Assembly: GCF_003313505.1 (NCBI RefSeq)
Contig: NZ_QMHO01000013.1
Location: 62,001-126,000 of the forward strand
DNA: 64,000 bases
Direction: 5' to 3'
DNA from: Pedobacter nanyangensis
Lineage (GTDB): Bacteria > Bacteroidota > Bacteroidia > Sphingobacteriales > Sphingobacteriaceae
Of this stretch, positions 26,276 to 35,457 are shown piece by piece (the first letter of the stretch is position 1; the number at the start of each line of letters is the position of its first letter). Below the pieces are notes generated by a model, which searched no databases, was not told where the DNA came from, and worked only from the letters and a program-made list of their open reading frames with translations. The position numbers and the translations under genes are program-made.

Positions 26276-27406
26276 TCATGGTTTTGTCCAAAATAAATCG
26301 GGATTATTGGTTTTGTAAAAAGTAACGGTTACGCCAGTTTTTTCATTGGTTGATTCTCTTTTTTGAGGAGTTTGCTCTAAGCCATCCAAGGGAAGAAGCT
26401 CTATATAGGTTATTTTTTTACCACTTATCGAAGTTTCGGTATTGTATTCGCTTACTTGCTGGCTTTGAAGACGGTATAGGTTTTTGGCCATATATTTTTC
26501 TAAATATTCTTCTTTGGTTTGCAAATTGGTCCTGTTCCAATTGGCATCTGCATTTAACACCAAGGGTAAGCCTTTAACAAGTCGTTCACGTACTTCTTGA
26601 ATGCCAAGTAAATTCCCTTTATCATCCATTACATAAGCATCAAAGGTAGGGTCCATCCAAATCCACTTGTTCAGGTCTTTTGAATAAACCATATTGATGA
26701 CATGGCAATCGTCAAATTTTAATTCTTTAGGCATACAGGTTACATATCTAGAAGTAATACCCATGGCCAAATAGCATTCGTTAAGAATAGTTGCCAGCAT
26801 TCGGCAATTCACGCCACGGTTTTCTTCTTTACATACCTTGATCAAATCAATTGCATTTTTTAAAGTAGGATTGTTGCTGCTGCCATCATGCCTGATTAAG
26901 TTATGGACCCAGTGCATAAGGTTAAAAATTTGCGATAGTTCATTCCCTTTTCCAGCAACGGAATCAAGTTTCAAGTCTTTTCTTACTCGTTGTAAATTTG
27001 CATCGTCTTGATGCTGATAACTAAATTTTGGAATCAAGCGGTCATCGCTATAATTATACTTTCCTGCTTTTTTAAGCTGTGCTAACCTGCTCTCTTGGTA
27101 TTTAATTTGTGTTCTGGCGGTATCCTTGCCATTTAACAAGATGATAAAATCATACTGCCCAACCTTAGGATCGATTTTAAAAGAGATAGAGTCTATGTCT
27201 GTATAAAAGGTTACCTTTTTGCCAGAAGTCACGTAAACATCCAGCTTCTCTTCTGGCACAATACGCCAAGCATTTTTGTTCAGTTTACGGTCATCTCTAA
27301 TGTCAACTTGTGTAGAGGTAGCCTTAATAATGGGCGTTCTTTTTTGCGCAAAAGCAATTTGTGCGGCAAATAAAATGAAAAGGGTAAAAATTGAGGTTGT
27401 CTTCAT
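26276..27406 (-). CDS. Exported transglutaminase-like protein
   Basis: A 376-residue protein with a signal peptide (1-20, ending AFAQ). The central region (about 165-260) is a transglutaminase/papain-like core: the Cys in RGVNCRMLATILNE, the His in DDCHVINMVY and the Asp in WMDPTFDAY are in the right order for the triad. Such proteins in Bacteroidota act as exported peptidases or amidases; the substrate here is unknown. The neighbours M1 peptidase and CocE-like hydrolase on the same strand are also exported. Confidence 0.85.
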   Translation of the reverse strand: MKTTSIFTLFILFAAQIAFAQKRTPIIKATSTQVDIRDDRKLNKNAWRIVPEEKLDVYVTSGKKVTFYTDIDSISFKIDPKVGQYDFIILLNGKDTARTQIKYQESRLAQLKKAGKYNYSDDRLIPKFSYQHQDDANLQRVRKDLKLDSVAGKGNELSQIFNLMHWVHNLIRHDGSSNNPTLKNAIDLIKVCKEENRGVNCRMLATILNECYLAMGITSRYVTCMPKELKFDDCHVINMVYSKDLNKWIWMDPTFDAYVMDDKGNLLGIQEVRERLVKGLPLVLNADANWNRTNLQTKEEYLEKYMAKNLYRLQSQQVSEYNTETSISGKKITYIELLPLDGLEQTPQKRESTNEKTGVTVTFYKTNNPDLFWTKP

Positions 27407-27498
27407 GTTTGGTGTTAAATGGTTAAGGGTACAGGAAACTCTCCTGCACCCGGTAATGAAGACGCTTTAATTAAGAAAAGGTTGCATCACATGGCAAC

Positions 27499-29154
27499 TT
27501 ATTTCGCATGCTTGGTGTTTACGTAAAAATTTCGTTCTACCTTAAAGTTTTCGGGTGTGATAGATGCATCTGTTTTTACAGATTGCCAATTGTTGCTTGG
27601 CTTGATCAAAGTATATTCTCCTGCGTTTAAGCTTACTTTTACGGGCATGTCAAAGCCTGTTACGTCGCTAATCCATCGGTATTGTAACGTGCCTTTTTCA
27701 ATTTTATATTCCAAGGTGGGAATGTTCGCATGGCGTAGGTATTGGTCAAATACTTTGTTGAGTTTTAAACCACTTTGTTTGCTAATATAGGCTTCTACCT
27801 CTGCGGAGGTGGTGGTAGAATGATAGAAAGTTTTATTCAATCCTCTTAGGATTTGCCTGAACTTTTCGTCGTTGTTAATTAACTGGCGGATGGTGTGGAT
27901 GAGGTTAGCGCCCTTGTAGTACATATCTCCACTGCCTTCGGTATTGGCGTTATATTTCCCAATCATAGGCGCTTTGTTCTCGATGTTTTTACGCAATCCA
28001 ACAATGTAATCGCTGGCGGCGGTTTTGCTCTGTGTGCTTTCGGTAAATAAGACCTCTGAGTAGGTGGTGAAACCTTCATGCACCCACATATCGGCAATGT
28101 CTTTAGTGGTGATGTTATTGCCAAACCATTCGTGCCCAGTTTCGTGAATGGTGATAAAGTCCCATTTTAAGCCAACGCCAGTTCCTGACAAATCACGGCC
28201 CAGATATCCCTTTTTATACTGATTACCGTACGCTACGGCACTTTGATGCTCCATGCCCAAATGCGGTGCTTGTACCAATTTGTAGCCGTCTTTATACCAG
28301 GGATAGGGGCCAAACCAGTATTCAAAAGATTTCAGCATCGGTTTTACATCGGCCTCCCAATGTGGACGAGCTTTGGCGCTATCTTCCTTCAAGGCATAAA
28401 AGTCTAAGCTTAGTTTGCCGTCTTCGCCATCGTACGAATCACTCCAATGGGCATATTTGCCAATGTAAAAAGCAACGTTGTAATTATTGATGGGATTGCC
28501 CACAAACCAATGGTGCTTGGTATAGCCATCGCTACCTTGCGTTTTACCTCTGTAACGGCCATTGGCAATACAATCCAGATCTTTTACTGCGCTGATGCTG
28601 ATCAGCATGCTGTCCACTTCATCACTTTGATGGTCTTTATTTGGCCACCAAACACTAGCACCTAAACCCTGGCAAGCTACAGATACAAATGGGTTGCCAG
28701 ATTTATCTTTTCTGAAAATAAAACCACCATCCCAAGGTGGTGTTTTTGCAACTCGTGGATTGCCGCTATAAAAAACGGTAAATCGTTCTTTGCTGCCTTT
28801 TTTGATTTTTGGGAATTTGACAAAAACTGCCGCAAATTCTCTGGTAAATGGAAGCTCTTTCCCTTTAAAAACCACCTTTTCTACTTTTAAATTTTCGAAC
28901 AAATCAAATTGTAGGTCTTCAAAATCTTTGGTAGCGGTAAAGGCAAATTCATTGCTGCCACTTACCGATTTGTTATCGATATCAATTTTCACATCTAAAT
29001 GGTAGTAGTTGATGTCGTAGCAGGTTCTTAAATCTGTTAAAGCACCTCTCAAAAATTTTGCTCTTTCTTCTTTCTCGTTACTGCCAAGCATGTTTTGTGC
29101 AAAGGCAGCTGATGAAATGCTGGCAAAAGCCAGTGCAATTAGTGTTTTTTTCAT
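27499..29154 (-). CDS. M1 family metallopeptidase (aminopeptidase)
   Basis: Exported zinc aminopeptidase. The zinc site is HETGH (in ITIHETGHEWFGN, residues about 310-322) with the third ligand Glu in WVHEGFTTYSE, and the GxMEN-type exopeptidase motif appears as LGMEHQSAVAYG. The signal peptide ends AFAQ. I chose ATG 29154 (MKKTLIALAF) rather than an ATG 21 bases upstream, because the longer form would break the signal peptide. At 551 residues it is the short M1 form without the large C-terminal helical domain. Confidence 0.93.
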   Translation of the reverse strand: MKKTLIALAFASISSAAFAQNMLGSNEKEERAKFLRGALTDLRTCYDINYYHLDVKIDIDNKSVSGSNEFAFTATKDFEDLQFDLFENLKVEKVVFKGKELPFTREFAAVFVKFPKIKKGSKERFTVFYSGNPRVAKTPPWDGGFIFRKDKSGNPFVSVACQGLGASVWWPNKDHQSDEVDSMLISISAVKDLDCIANGRYRGKTQGSDGYTKHHWFVGNPINNYNVAFYIGKYAHWSDSYDGEDGKLSLDFYALKEDSAKARPHWEADVKPMLKSFEYWFGPYPWYKDGYKLVQAPHLGMEHQSAVAYGNQYKKGYLGRDLSGTGVGLKWDFITIHETGHEWFGNNITTKDIADMWVHEGFTTYSEVLFTESTQSKTAASDYIVGLRKNIENKAPMIGKYNANTEGSGDMYYKGANLIHTIRQLINNDEKFRQILRGLNKTFYHSTTTSAEVEAYISKQSGLKLNKVFDQYLRHANIPTLEYKIEKGTLQYRWISDVTGFDMPVKVSLNAGEYTLIKPSNNWQSVKTDASITPENFKVERNFYVNTKHAK

Positions 29155-29224
29155 GGGTTTATATTTTAACCACATAGATAATGTAAGGCTATATGTCTAA
29201 GTGTATCTATATGTTTTAGTTTTT

Positions 29225-29305
29225 CGTTATTGCGTGGTACGAAGCAGTCTTAAAGCGATAGTATAGCGACTGTTGTAGGATTTTGCATCGTGCCTAGCAA
29301 TGACG
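29225..29305. repeat. Palindromic element, family B
   Basis: CGTTATTGCGTGGTACGAAG (from 29225) with AGTCTTAAAGCGATA after it, and GCATCGTGCCTAGCAATGACG ending at 29305, form the same inverted repeat as 24364-24443. Both copies share the TCTTAAAGCG word in the centre. Confidence 0.7.
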
Positions 29306-29316
29306 ATTTATTTATG

Positions 29317-31194
29317 TTATGGTTTTAATACAGGTAAAGATAAGAAAGAGCTGTTGGTTTGGTCATGATAAATTCTGTGCGTAGCCTTTTGGAAATCGCT
29401 AGGTTGTGCTTCGTAAATGTTCATGAATTTTTGAGGGTTCCTATCAGCCAATGGAAACCACGAGTGTTGTATTTGTACCATAATGCGGTGACCTTTTTTG
29501 AAGGTATGGCCCACATCAGGCAAGGCATATTTCACCTGGGTGGCTTGGTTAGGTATAAACGCTTCGGGTTTTTCAAAGCTATTTCTGTATTTGCCTCTCA
29601 ATATTTCGCCTCTTACCATCATTTGGTAGCCGGCCATCATTTTATCTTTATTGGCAGGTGAAACTTCCTTGGTATCTTCTGGATATACGTCAATCAATTT
29701 CACTACATAGTCGGCGTCGGTGCCTGACGTGCTTACCAGTAAATTGGCCAATACGGGGCCAGTTAAGGTAATGTCTTCCGTTAAAATATCAGTTTGATAA
29801 GTCTTTACATCGGGTCTTCTTGAAGCAAAACGTTGGTCATCTACCATATATTCTCTAGTTCGATTGGCTTGGATGCCATCTTGATAAGGTACGGGAGCAT
29901 TGGGGTCGCTCATGTACTCGTCATAACTGTTATTGCCACCAGGTTTGGTAAACGATAGCTTGCCATTTGGATGGAAGTATAATGATTTCAGTTCCACATC
30001 TTGAGGTGGCCAAGTATTGAATTTTTTCCATTGATTGCTTCCTGTCAAGAAGATATTGGCTTCCGCACCGTTAAAAGTACCTTCTCCTTTGAGATAATAT
30101 TTGAAGAACGGTAACTCCAAGTTTTCTTGGTAATAAGTGCTGGTAGGGGTGCCAAAATTGATGTCTCCAAAGCTGTCGCCCTTGCCGCGAACCCAACCGC
30201 CGTGATACCACGGACCTGCCACTAAAATATTGTTGGCTTTAGGGTTTTGCGCTTCAATTGATTTGTAGGTTTCAAAAGCACCATAAGCGTCTTCGGCATC
30301 AAAAAAGCCACCTACAACCATTACTGCGGGTTTTACATCTTTTAAATGTCTTACAATTTGACGTGCCTGCCAAAAGGTATCGAGGTTGGGATGTTTGAAT
30401 AAGTTGTTCCAAAACTTGATGCTGTCGCCCATGTATTTATCCTTCAGGTTTTTTACCGAGCCAGCTTCTAAATAGAAACGATAATTGTCTTTTATGGGGA
30501 ACTGAAACGGTTTAGGGCCTTTATCTGGCGTAATTGGTTTTGGACGGGGTACGCCAAAAGAAGTCATGAATTTAAAGGCATCCATTAAAAATAGTGCACC
30601 GCCGTGGTGGAAGTCGTCGCCAATAAACCAATCGGTAACGGGAGCTTGTGGCGAAACTGCTTTTAATGCCGCATGCGATTTCACTAAGGAAACTGTGGAA
30701 TAAAAGCCAGGATAGGAAATGCCATACAAACCCGCTTTGCCATTGTTGTTTTTAATATTCTTTACCAACCAGTCGATGGTGTCGTAGGTGTCGGTACTTT
30801 CATCAATGTCCTTTTTGCCCTTGCCTAAATTGGTTGGTCTAATGTCCTCAAACTCTCCCTCGCTCATCCACCGACCACGCACATCTTGGTAAACAAAAAT
30901 AAAACCTTCACGCATTACTGCCGGATAGCCTCCCAAACTGGTTTTGTATTCATTTTCACCGTATGGTCTCACCGTGTACGGGGTACGGTTAATTAAAAAA
31001 GGATATTTTTTGTTCGCAGCAATATCCTTTGGAATGTAAATGGCGGTAAATAGCTTTACACCATCTCGCATGGGAATAAGTCGTTCTATTTTGGTGTAAT
31101 GATTACGTACGTAGGCAGAGTCTGTTTCTTGCGCCAAGGTGATTTGGCAAAAAAAACGAGAAAGGAGTAGGAGAGTTAGGAGTATCCGTTTCAT
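29317..31194 (-). CDS. Exported CocE/NonD-family acyl hydrolase
   Basis: Peptidase S15-like alpha/beta hydrolase, 625 residues, with a signal peptide (about 1-21). The nucleophile is Ser in GLYGISYPGF (about 158-167). The general layout is the catalytic domain (about 40-390) followed by a jelly-roll X-Pro-dipeptidyl-peptidase-like C-terminal domain (about 400-620) with the probable His in VGHTFKKGHR. Relatives are glutaryl-7-ACA acylases, cocaine esterase and alpha-amino-acid ester hydrolases. Exact substrate is unknown. Confidence 0.9.
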   Translation of the reverse strand: MKRILLTLLLLSRFFCQITLAQETDSAYVRNHYTKIERLIPMRDGVKLFTAIYIPKDIAANKKYPFLINRTPYTVRPYGENEYKTSLGGYPAVMREGFIFVYQDVRGRWMSEGEFEDIRPTNLGKGKKDIDESTDTYDTIDWLVKNIKNNNGKAGLYGISYPGFYSTVSLVKSHAALKAVSPQAPVTDWFIGDDFHHGGALFLMDAFKFMTSFGVPRPKPITPDKGPKPFQFPIKDNYRFYLEAGSVKNLKDKYMGDSIKFWNNLFKHPNLDTFWQARQIVRHLKDVKPAVMVVGGFFDAEDAYGAFETYKSIEAQNPKANNILVAGPWYHGGWVRGKGDSFGDINFGTPTSTYYQENLELPFFKYYLKGEGTFNGAEANIFLTGSNQWKKFNTWPPQDVELKSLYFHPNGKLSFTKPGGNNSYDEYMSDPNAPVPYQDGIQANRTREYMVDDQRFASRRPDVKTYQTDILTEDITLTGPVLANLLVSTSGTDADYVVKLIDVYPEDTKEVSPANKDKMMAGYQMMVRGEILRGKYRNSFEKPEAFIPNQATQVKYALPDVGHTFKKGHRIMVQIQHSWFPLADRNPQKFMNIYEAQPSDFQKATHRIYHDQTNSSFLSLPVLKP

Positions 31195-31270
31195 TTTTGG
31201 TTGGTTTAAGAGGATTGAAGGGAGAAAGCTTAAGGAGCTTTGCTTTCATAGAAGAAACGTAAATAAAATC

Positions 31271-31376
31271 GTCATTTCGAGCGGCGTAAAACGAAGCCGA
31301 GAAATCTTTGGATGGGTTTTGGCCAATTCAAAGATTTCTCCTCAAGGGTTCCGTATTATATGCCACTCGAAATGAC
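31271..31376. repeat. Palindromic element, family C (complete)
   Basis: Two nested inverted repeats: outer GTCATTTCGAG (31271-31281) / CTCGAAATGAC (31366-31376) and inner GAGAAATCTTT (31299-31309) / AAAGATTTCTC (31330-31340). The right half resembles 24500-24546. Confidence 0.75.
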
Positions 31377-31384
31377 ATTAAATA

Positions 31385-31558
31385 CTAATGACCGCCGTCG
31401 GCTGTATCAACAGGTTTGCGAAAGGCAAAACCTAAAATAAAATATACCAAAGCGATGATGTACCAAACTGTAGGACAATCATTTCTAAATGCCAATGCAC
31501 CTAAAAGTAATGCGGCTAGGCCTACCACAAAAAATGGGATGTTTCTTAATTTAATCAT
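31385..31558 (-). CDS. Small two-span membrane protein (57 residues)
   Basis: ATG 31558 to TAG 31385 encodes MIKLRNIPFFVVGLAALL and on to a C-terminus RKPVDTADGGH. Two hydrophobic segments (about 7-24 and 31-46) are separated by a short loop containing RNDCPTVW. The composition and clean start and stop make it a credible small inner membrane protein. The plus-strand frame over the same bases is a poor match for a protein. Function is unknown. Confidence 0.65.
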   Translation of the reverse strand: MIKLRNIPFFVVGLAALLLGALAFRNDCPTVWYIIALVYFILGFAFRKPVDTADGGH

Positions 31559-31692
31559 ACTCAAATATAAGTGGTATATTTTTTTAGCGGAAAATTAAAT
31601 GAAAGTTTTGATAAAGTTCTAAGTGGCACGGTTGCGAAAACGAAGCGATTTTTGTTAAAATTTGTATATTGAAAAAAATAACATTAACCAAC

Positions 31693-32091
31693 ATGAAAAA
31701 ACTAATGATTATCTGCGGGCTTTTGCTCGGTGCAGCAACATTTGCGCAGGCACAACTTAAAGAAAAGGCTGAAAACAAGGTGAAAGACCTCAAGGATGAA
31801 AGCCCCGAAGCTAAAGTGAAAGAACTAGACAAAGAACTTAAGCTTAGGAAGGATCAAAAAATCAAACTGGTCAAAATTTTCTCGGATTACGACAAAACCC
31901 AAAAGGAAATTATGGAAAAGGCTAAAACTGAAGATATTGTTATTATAGCGCGAAAGAGGATCAAAAATAGAGATGATCTTGATACTAAAATTAACTCGGT
32001 TTTAGATAAAAACCAAAGGGTTGCCTACTTGCTCATGCTCGGTAAACAAAGTGAGGAGATGAAGAAAAAGTGGAACGAACATATTCACTAA
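31693..32091 (+). CDS. Small exported charged protein, unknown function
   Basis: A 132-residue protein from ATG 31693 with a signal peptide (1-18, ending AQAQ) followed by a very Lys/Glu-rich helical body (LKEKAENKVKDLKDESPEAK and later KELDKELKLRKDQKIKLVKI). The pattern suggests a periplasmic helical or coiled-coil protein, similar in style to Spy-like or DUF4890-like Bacteroidota proteins. An in-frame ATG-free extension upstream (TTG 31669) is rejected because it breaks the signal peptide. A strong terminator follows. Confidence 0.7.
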   Translation: MKKLMIICGLLLGAATFAQAQLKEKAENKVKDLKDESPEAKVKELDKELKLRKDQKIKLVKIFSDYDKTQKEIMEKAKTEDIVIIARKRIKNRDDLDTKINSVLDKNQRVAYLLMLGKQSEEMKKKWNEHIH

Positions 32092-32122
32092 ATAAAATAA
32101 CAAGCTGAATTATATCATTAAT

Positions 32123-32166
32123 AAAAAAGCGGCTTACAGGCATTGCCTGTAAGCCGCTTTTTTATT
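32123..32166 (+). terminator. Strong intrinsic terminator
   Basis: AAAAAAGCGGCTTACAGGC (from 32123) pairs with GCCTGTAAGCCGCTTTTTT ending near 32163. It is a perfect stem of about 18 bp with a very small loop and a T-run. Confidence 0.9.
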
Positions 32167-32288
32167 TGTTTTTCTTGTTATGCTGAGCATCAGTGAAGAA
32201 TCTGTTGGTCTTTGCACATTAAAAGTAGACTTCGGCCTCCAAAAAGAGGAAGACGAGCAAGTTTTTACAACATTAAAACATTGTAACT

Positions 32289-32319
32289 TTTGGGGTTTAG
32301 GTGGTAAAGTGTACATTTG
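32289..32319 (+). promoter_or_regulatory. lpdA: Promoter of lpdA
   Basis: TTTG (32289-32292), 19 bp, TACATTTG (32312-32319) is an almost ideal Bacteroidota promoter. The start is near 32326, about 19 bases before the ATG at 32345. Confidence 0.7.
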
Positions 32320-32344
32320 CCCTAACAAAAATTCTTAAAAGATT

Positions 32345-33751
32345 ATGCAATACGACGTAGTTGTTATAGGCTCGGGTCCGGGCGGTTATGTAGGTGCCAT
32401 CCGTTGTGCACAATTAGGTTTAAAAACAGCGGTAGTAGAAAAATATAAAACTTATGGTGGTACTTGCCTGAATGTGGGCTGTATCCCGTCTAAGGCCTTG
32501 TTAGATTCTTCGGAGCATTACCATAACGCGGCTCATACTTTTACTACGCATGGTATTAACCTGAAAGATTTGAAGGTTGATATGAAGCAAATGATTGCCC
32601 GTAAGGACGATGTGGTTGCTCAAAACACTGCTGGTATTACTTATCTGTTTAAGAAAAATAAAATCGATGCTTTTGAAGGTGTGGCTTCTTTTGAAGATAA
32701 AAACACCATTTTGGTGACTAAAGCTGATGGCAGTACTGAGAAATTAACCACTAAAAACGTCATTATCGCTACAGGATCAAAACCTACGGCTTTGCCATTT
32801 TTGCCAGTTGATAAAAAACGTATCATCACTTCGACCGAGGCTTTAACTTTGAAAGAAGTGCCTAAAACCATGGTAGTGATTGGTGGTGGGGTAATTGGTT
32901 TAGAGTTAGGTTCAGTTTATGCTCGTTTGGGTACTAAGGTTACCGTGGTTGAGTTTGCACCGTCAATTATCAGCACTATGGATGCTGGTTTGGGCAAAGA
33001 GCTGCAGCGTGTGTTGAAAAAATCGTTGGGTATGGAGTTTTTAACCAGCCACAAAGTAACTGGCGCATCGGTTAAAGGCAAAGTGGTAACGGTAACTGCC
33101 GATAATGCTAAAGGTGAAGCCGTGAGCTTGGAGGCTGATTATTGCATTGTAGCGGTTGGTAGAACGGCCTATACGCAAGGTTTGGGATTAGAGAAAATTG
33201 GTATTACGCCGGAAGAAAGAGGCAATAAAATTCCTGTTAACGACCACTTAGAAACTGCCGTTAAAGGTGTTTATGCCATTGGTGATGTGATTAAGGGAGC
33301 GATGTTGGCGCATAAAGCGGAAGATGAAGGTATTTATGTTGCGGAAACGATTGCCGGACAAAAGCCTCATATCAATTATAACTTAATTCCTGGGGTAGTT
33401 TACACTTGGCCAGAGGTGGCTTCTGTAGGGCAAACTGAGGAGCAGCTGAAAGCTGCCGGCGTGAAATACAAAGCAGGTTCGTTCCCTTTCAAAGCCAGTG
33501 GACGTGCTAAAGCAAGTATGGATACGGATGGTTTTGTAAAGGTGCTGGCTGATGAAAAAACAGACGAAATTTTAGGTGTTCACATGATTGGCCCTCGTGC
33601 TGCGGATATGATTGCTGAAGCAGTGGTAGCGATGGAATTCCGCGCTTCGGCTGAGGATGTGGCTAGAATTTGTCATGCACACCCAACTTATACGGAAGCT
33701 TTAAAGGAGGCTGCTTTGGCGGCTACTGAAAATAGAGCGATTCATATTTAG
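32345..33751 (+). CDS. lpdA: Dihydrolipoyl dehydrogenase (E3)
   Basis: FAD enzyme that re-oxidises dihydrolipoamide with NAD+, serving the 2-oxoglutarate, pyruvate and glycine-cleavage complexes. FAD-binding VIGSGPGGYVGAIRCAQLG (about 6-24), the redox disulfide GGTCLNVGCIPSKALL (about 38-53), NAD-binding VVIGGGVIGLELGSVYARLG (about 177-196) and the C-terminal His-Glu pair in HAHPTYTEALKEAAL are all intact. It has 468 residues. It has its own promoter and lies 8 kb from sucAB on the same strand. Confidence 0.97.
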   Translation: MQYDVVVIGSGPGGYVGAIRCAQLGLKTAVVEKYKTYGGTCLNVGCIPSKALLDSSEHYHNAAHTFTTHGINLKDLKVDMKQMIARKDDVVAQNTAGITYLFKKNKIDAFEGVASFEDKNTILVTKADGSTEKLTTKNVIIATGSKPTALPFLPVDKKRIITSTEALTLKEVPKTMVVIGGGVIGLELGSVYARLGTKVTVVEFAPSIISTMDAGLGKELQRVLKKSLGMEFLTSHKVTGASVKGKVVTVTADNAKGEAVSLEADYCIVAVGRTAYTQGLGLEKIGITPEERGNKIPVNDHLETAVKGVYAIGDVIKGAMLAHKAEDEGIYVAETIAGQKPHINYNLIPGVVYTWPEVASVGQTEEQLKAAGVKYKAGSFPFKASGRAKASMDTDGFVKVLADEKTDEILGVHMIGPRAADMIAEAVVAMEFRASAEDVARICHAHPTYTEALKEAALAATENRAIHI

Positions 33752-33803
33752 TGGTTAGGGATTAGTTGACAGTGGTTAGTTGATCCTTGCTAAAACATGA
33801 TAT

Positions 33804-33838
33804 AAATCCTGCGGTGGTTGCCGTGGGATTTTTTGTTT
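33804..33838 (+). terminator. lpdA: Probable terminator after lpdA
   Basis: AAATCC (33804-33809) and CGG (33812-33814) pair with CCG (33821-33823) and GGATTT, with a TG/TG internal mismatch; a run TTTTTTGTTTTT follows. Confidence 0.65.
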
Positions 33839-34002
33839 TTGGGAGGTTTGGTTTATGGAGATTCAACATTGTCTTCCGAGGAGCAAAATTATGTGCTTCC
33901 AGATCCTTTTAAGCGTTAAGCCATCATTAAATCTTTCTCCTGCCCATCTTAATTTCCTTAATTCCTTAATGGTTTTATTTTTAGATATGTATTTTAGCAA
34001 CA

Positions 34003-35184
34003 ATGAGAATTACCTTTTCTTTAGCGGCCATTTTATTGTTTCTAGCGGCCTGCGTGCCTTTAAGGTCTGTTAAGTATCTGATCCCCGATTTGGGCGATAG
34101 CGCCAAGTTTGAAAACGTGATTATTCAAAAATCGGCTACGCCATTTTATTTTAAGCATAACTATCCCAATAAGGCTTATGAAAAACTAAAGCTGCATTTG
34201 GATACTTCCTTAACGAATACCAAGACCAACGTTTTTTTGGTGATTAAAAACGACAGCATCATTTATCAATATCTTTCTGAACAGGATGCATTGACCATTA
34301 AGCAGCCGAGCTTTTCGGTAGCTAAATCATTTGTAGGGACTTTGATGGGCATTGCGATAGATAAGGGCGAAATTAAATCGACCACTGAATTGGTGATTAA
34401 ATACCTGCCTGAATTGGCCAAGAACGATGAGCGTTTTAATCGTTTGACGATACAGCACGTGCTGGACATGCGCAGCGGATTTGATTTTTCGGAAAGATCT
34501 TTTAATCCGTTTTCGAAAATTGTGCGCAGCTATTACGGTGCCGATTTGAAAAAGATGGTAGGCAAATTGAAGATGAAAAATGAACCTGGTAAGGTTTTCG
34601 AATACCAAAGCATCAATACGCAGGTGCTGGCCTTTATTTTGGAGAAAGCAGTGGGTAAAAGCTTACAAACACAAATGCAGGAACGTTTATGGCAGCCTTT
34701 GGGCGCAGAAAGTGATGCGCTTTGGAGTATGGATGATGAAGGGAATATCAAGGCTTTTTGTTGCTTAAATGCTACAGCGCTTGATTTTGCTAAAATTGGA
34801 CGGCTTTATTTGAACGAAGGGAATTGGGAAGGAAAGCAAATTGTTTCCAAAAAATGGATAGACATAACCACCAATCCCGATTCGTTAACTAAGCTGCGGT
34901 ATAAGAACCAGTTTTGGGCTACCAGGGATTTCAAGTTTTTCAAAGATTCGGTAAGTGCAGTAAGTTCCTTGGGTAAAGAGGGCTTGGATTACCCGATAGA
35001 GAAAAATCCTGATGGCAGGTACTTTTATGCCAAAAAAGTGTACGATTATAAAGCGCAGGGCATGTTCCACCAATCGGTGTATGTGAACCCGCAAAATAAA
35101 GTTATCATGGTACGTTTGGGCGACAGGCAAAAGAAACTGAACTTCCACAGTTTTGTGCAACAGGTGGGAAGGTCTATTCGTTGA
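34003..35184 (+). CDS. Beta-lactamase-like serine hydrolase, lipoprotein
   Basis: Penicillin-binding-protein-like serine hydrolase, 393 residues. The lipobox LAAC (about 14-17) predicts an outer membrane or periplasmic lipoprotein. The SxxK motif is SVAK (in FSVAKSFVGTLMGIAIDKG, about 103-122) and the YxN-type motif appears as YQS (EYQSINTQ). The KTG-like third motif is not obvious; GMFHQSVYVNP occupies that region. Class C-type relatives are esterases or D-aminopeptidases rather than true beta-lactamases. Function cannot be set. Confidence 0.87.
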   Translation: MRITFSLAAILLFLAACVPLRSVKYLIPDLGDSAKFENVIIQKSATPFYFKHNYPNKAYEKLKLHLDTSLTNTKTNVFLVIKNDSIIYQYLSEQDALTIKQPSFSVAKSFVGTLMGIAIDKGEIKSTTELVIKYLPELAKNDERFNRLTIQHVLDMRSGFDFSERSFNPFSKIVRSYYGADLKKMVGKLKMKNEPGKVFEYQSINTQVLAFILEKAVGKSLQTQMQERLWQPLGAESDALWSMDDEGNIKAFCCLNATALDFAKIGRLYLNEGNWEGKQIVSKKWIDITTNPDSLTKLRYKNQFWATRDFKFFKDSVSAVSSLGKEGLDYPIEKNPDGRYFYAKKVYDYKAQGMFHQSVYVNPQNKVIMVRLGDRQKKLNFHSFVQQVGRSIR

Positions 35185-35254
35185 TTAAGGTGAGTTTGGA
35201 CTAAGAAAATACTTTCTGGCCTTATTTCGATTGTTAAATTTGTCAAAACAACAC

Positions 35255-35355
35255 GTAAAACTGATGCTGAAATAAATTTGCTTCGCAGCTACTTCGTGGT
35301 CAGCATGACGGACCGCCCATCTAACCTCACCCTGAATTTATTTCAGGGCCAGTAA
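35255..35355. repeat. Palindromic element, family A (long copy)
   Basis: GATGCTGAAATAAATTTGC (from 35260) and CAGCATGACGGAC (from 35309) with CTGAATTTATTTCAGGG (35333-35349) make a degenerate, extended form of the family A repeat. It fills most of the 273-base gap between two convergent genes; nothing coding is seen there. Confidence 0.55.
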
Positions 35356-35457
35356 AACGAAGAAGGCCGATTTTAGTAGAACGAAGAGGTTTTGCTGGGG
35401 CTGGAGATCATGAAAAATCACAAAACGATTATCCAAAGCTGACCTTATTAGCCAACT

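Noticed and set aside
31416..31598. A 60-codon plus-strand frame near 31.5 kb
   Set aside because: It lies opposite the 57-residue membrane protein gene, which has the better start, stop and hydrophobic pattern.
33752..34002. An open frame leading into the serine hydrolase (33855-34073)
   Set aside because: It overlaps the true gene in another frame and lacks a signal peptide or domain; the lipoprotein start at 34003 is clear.
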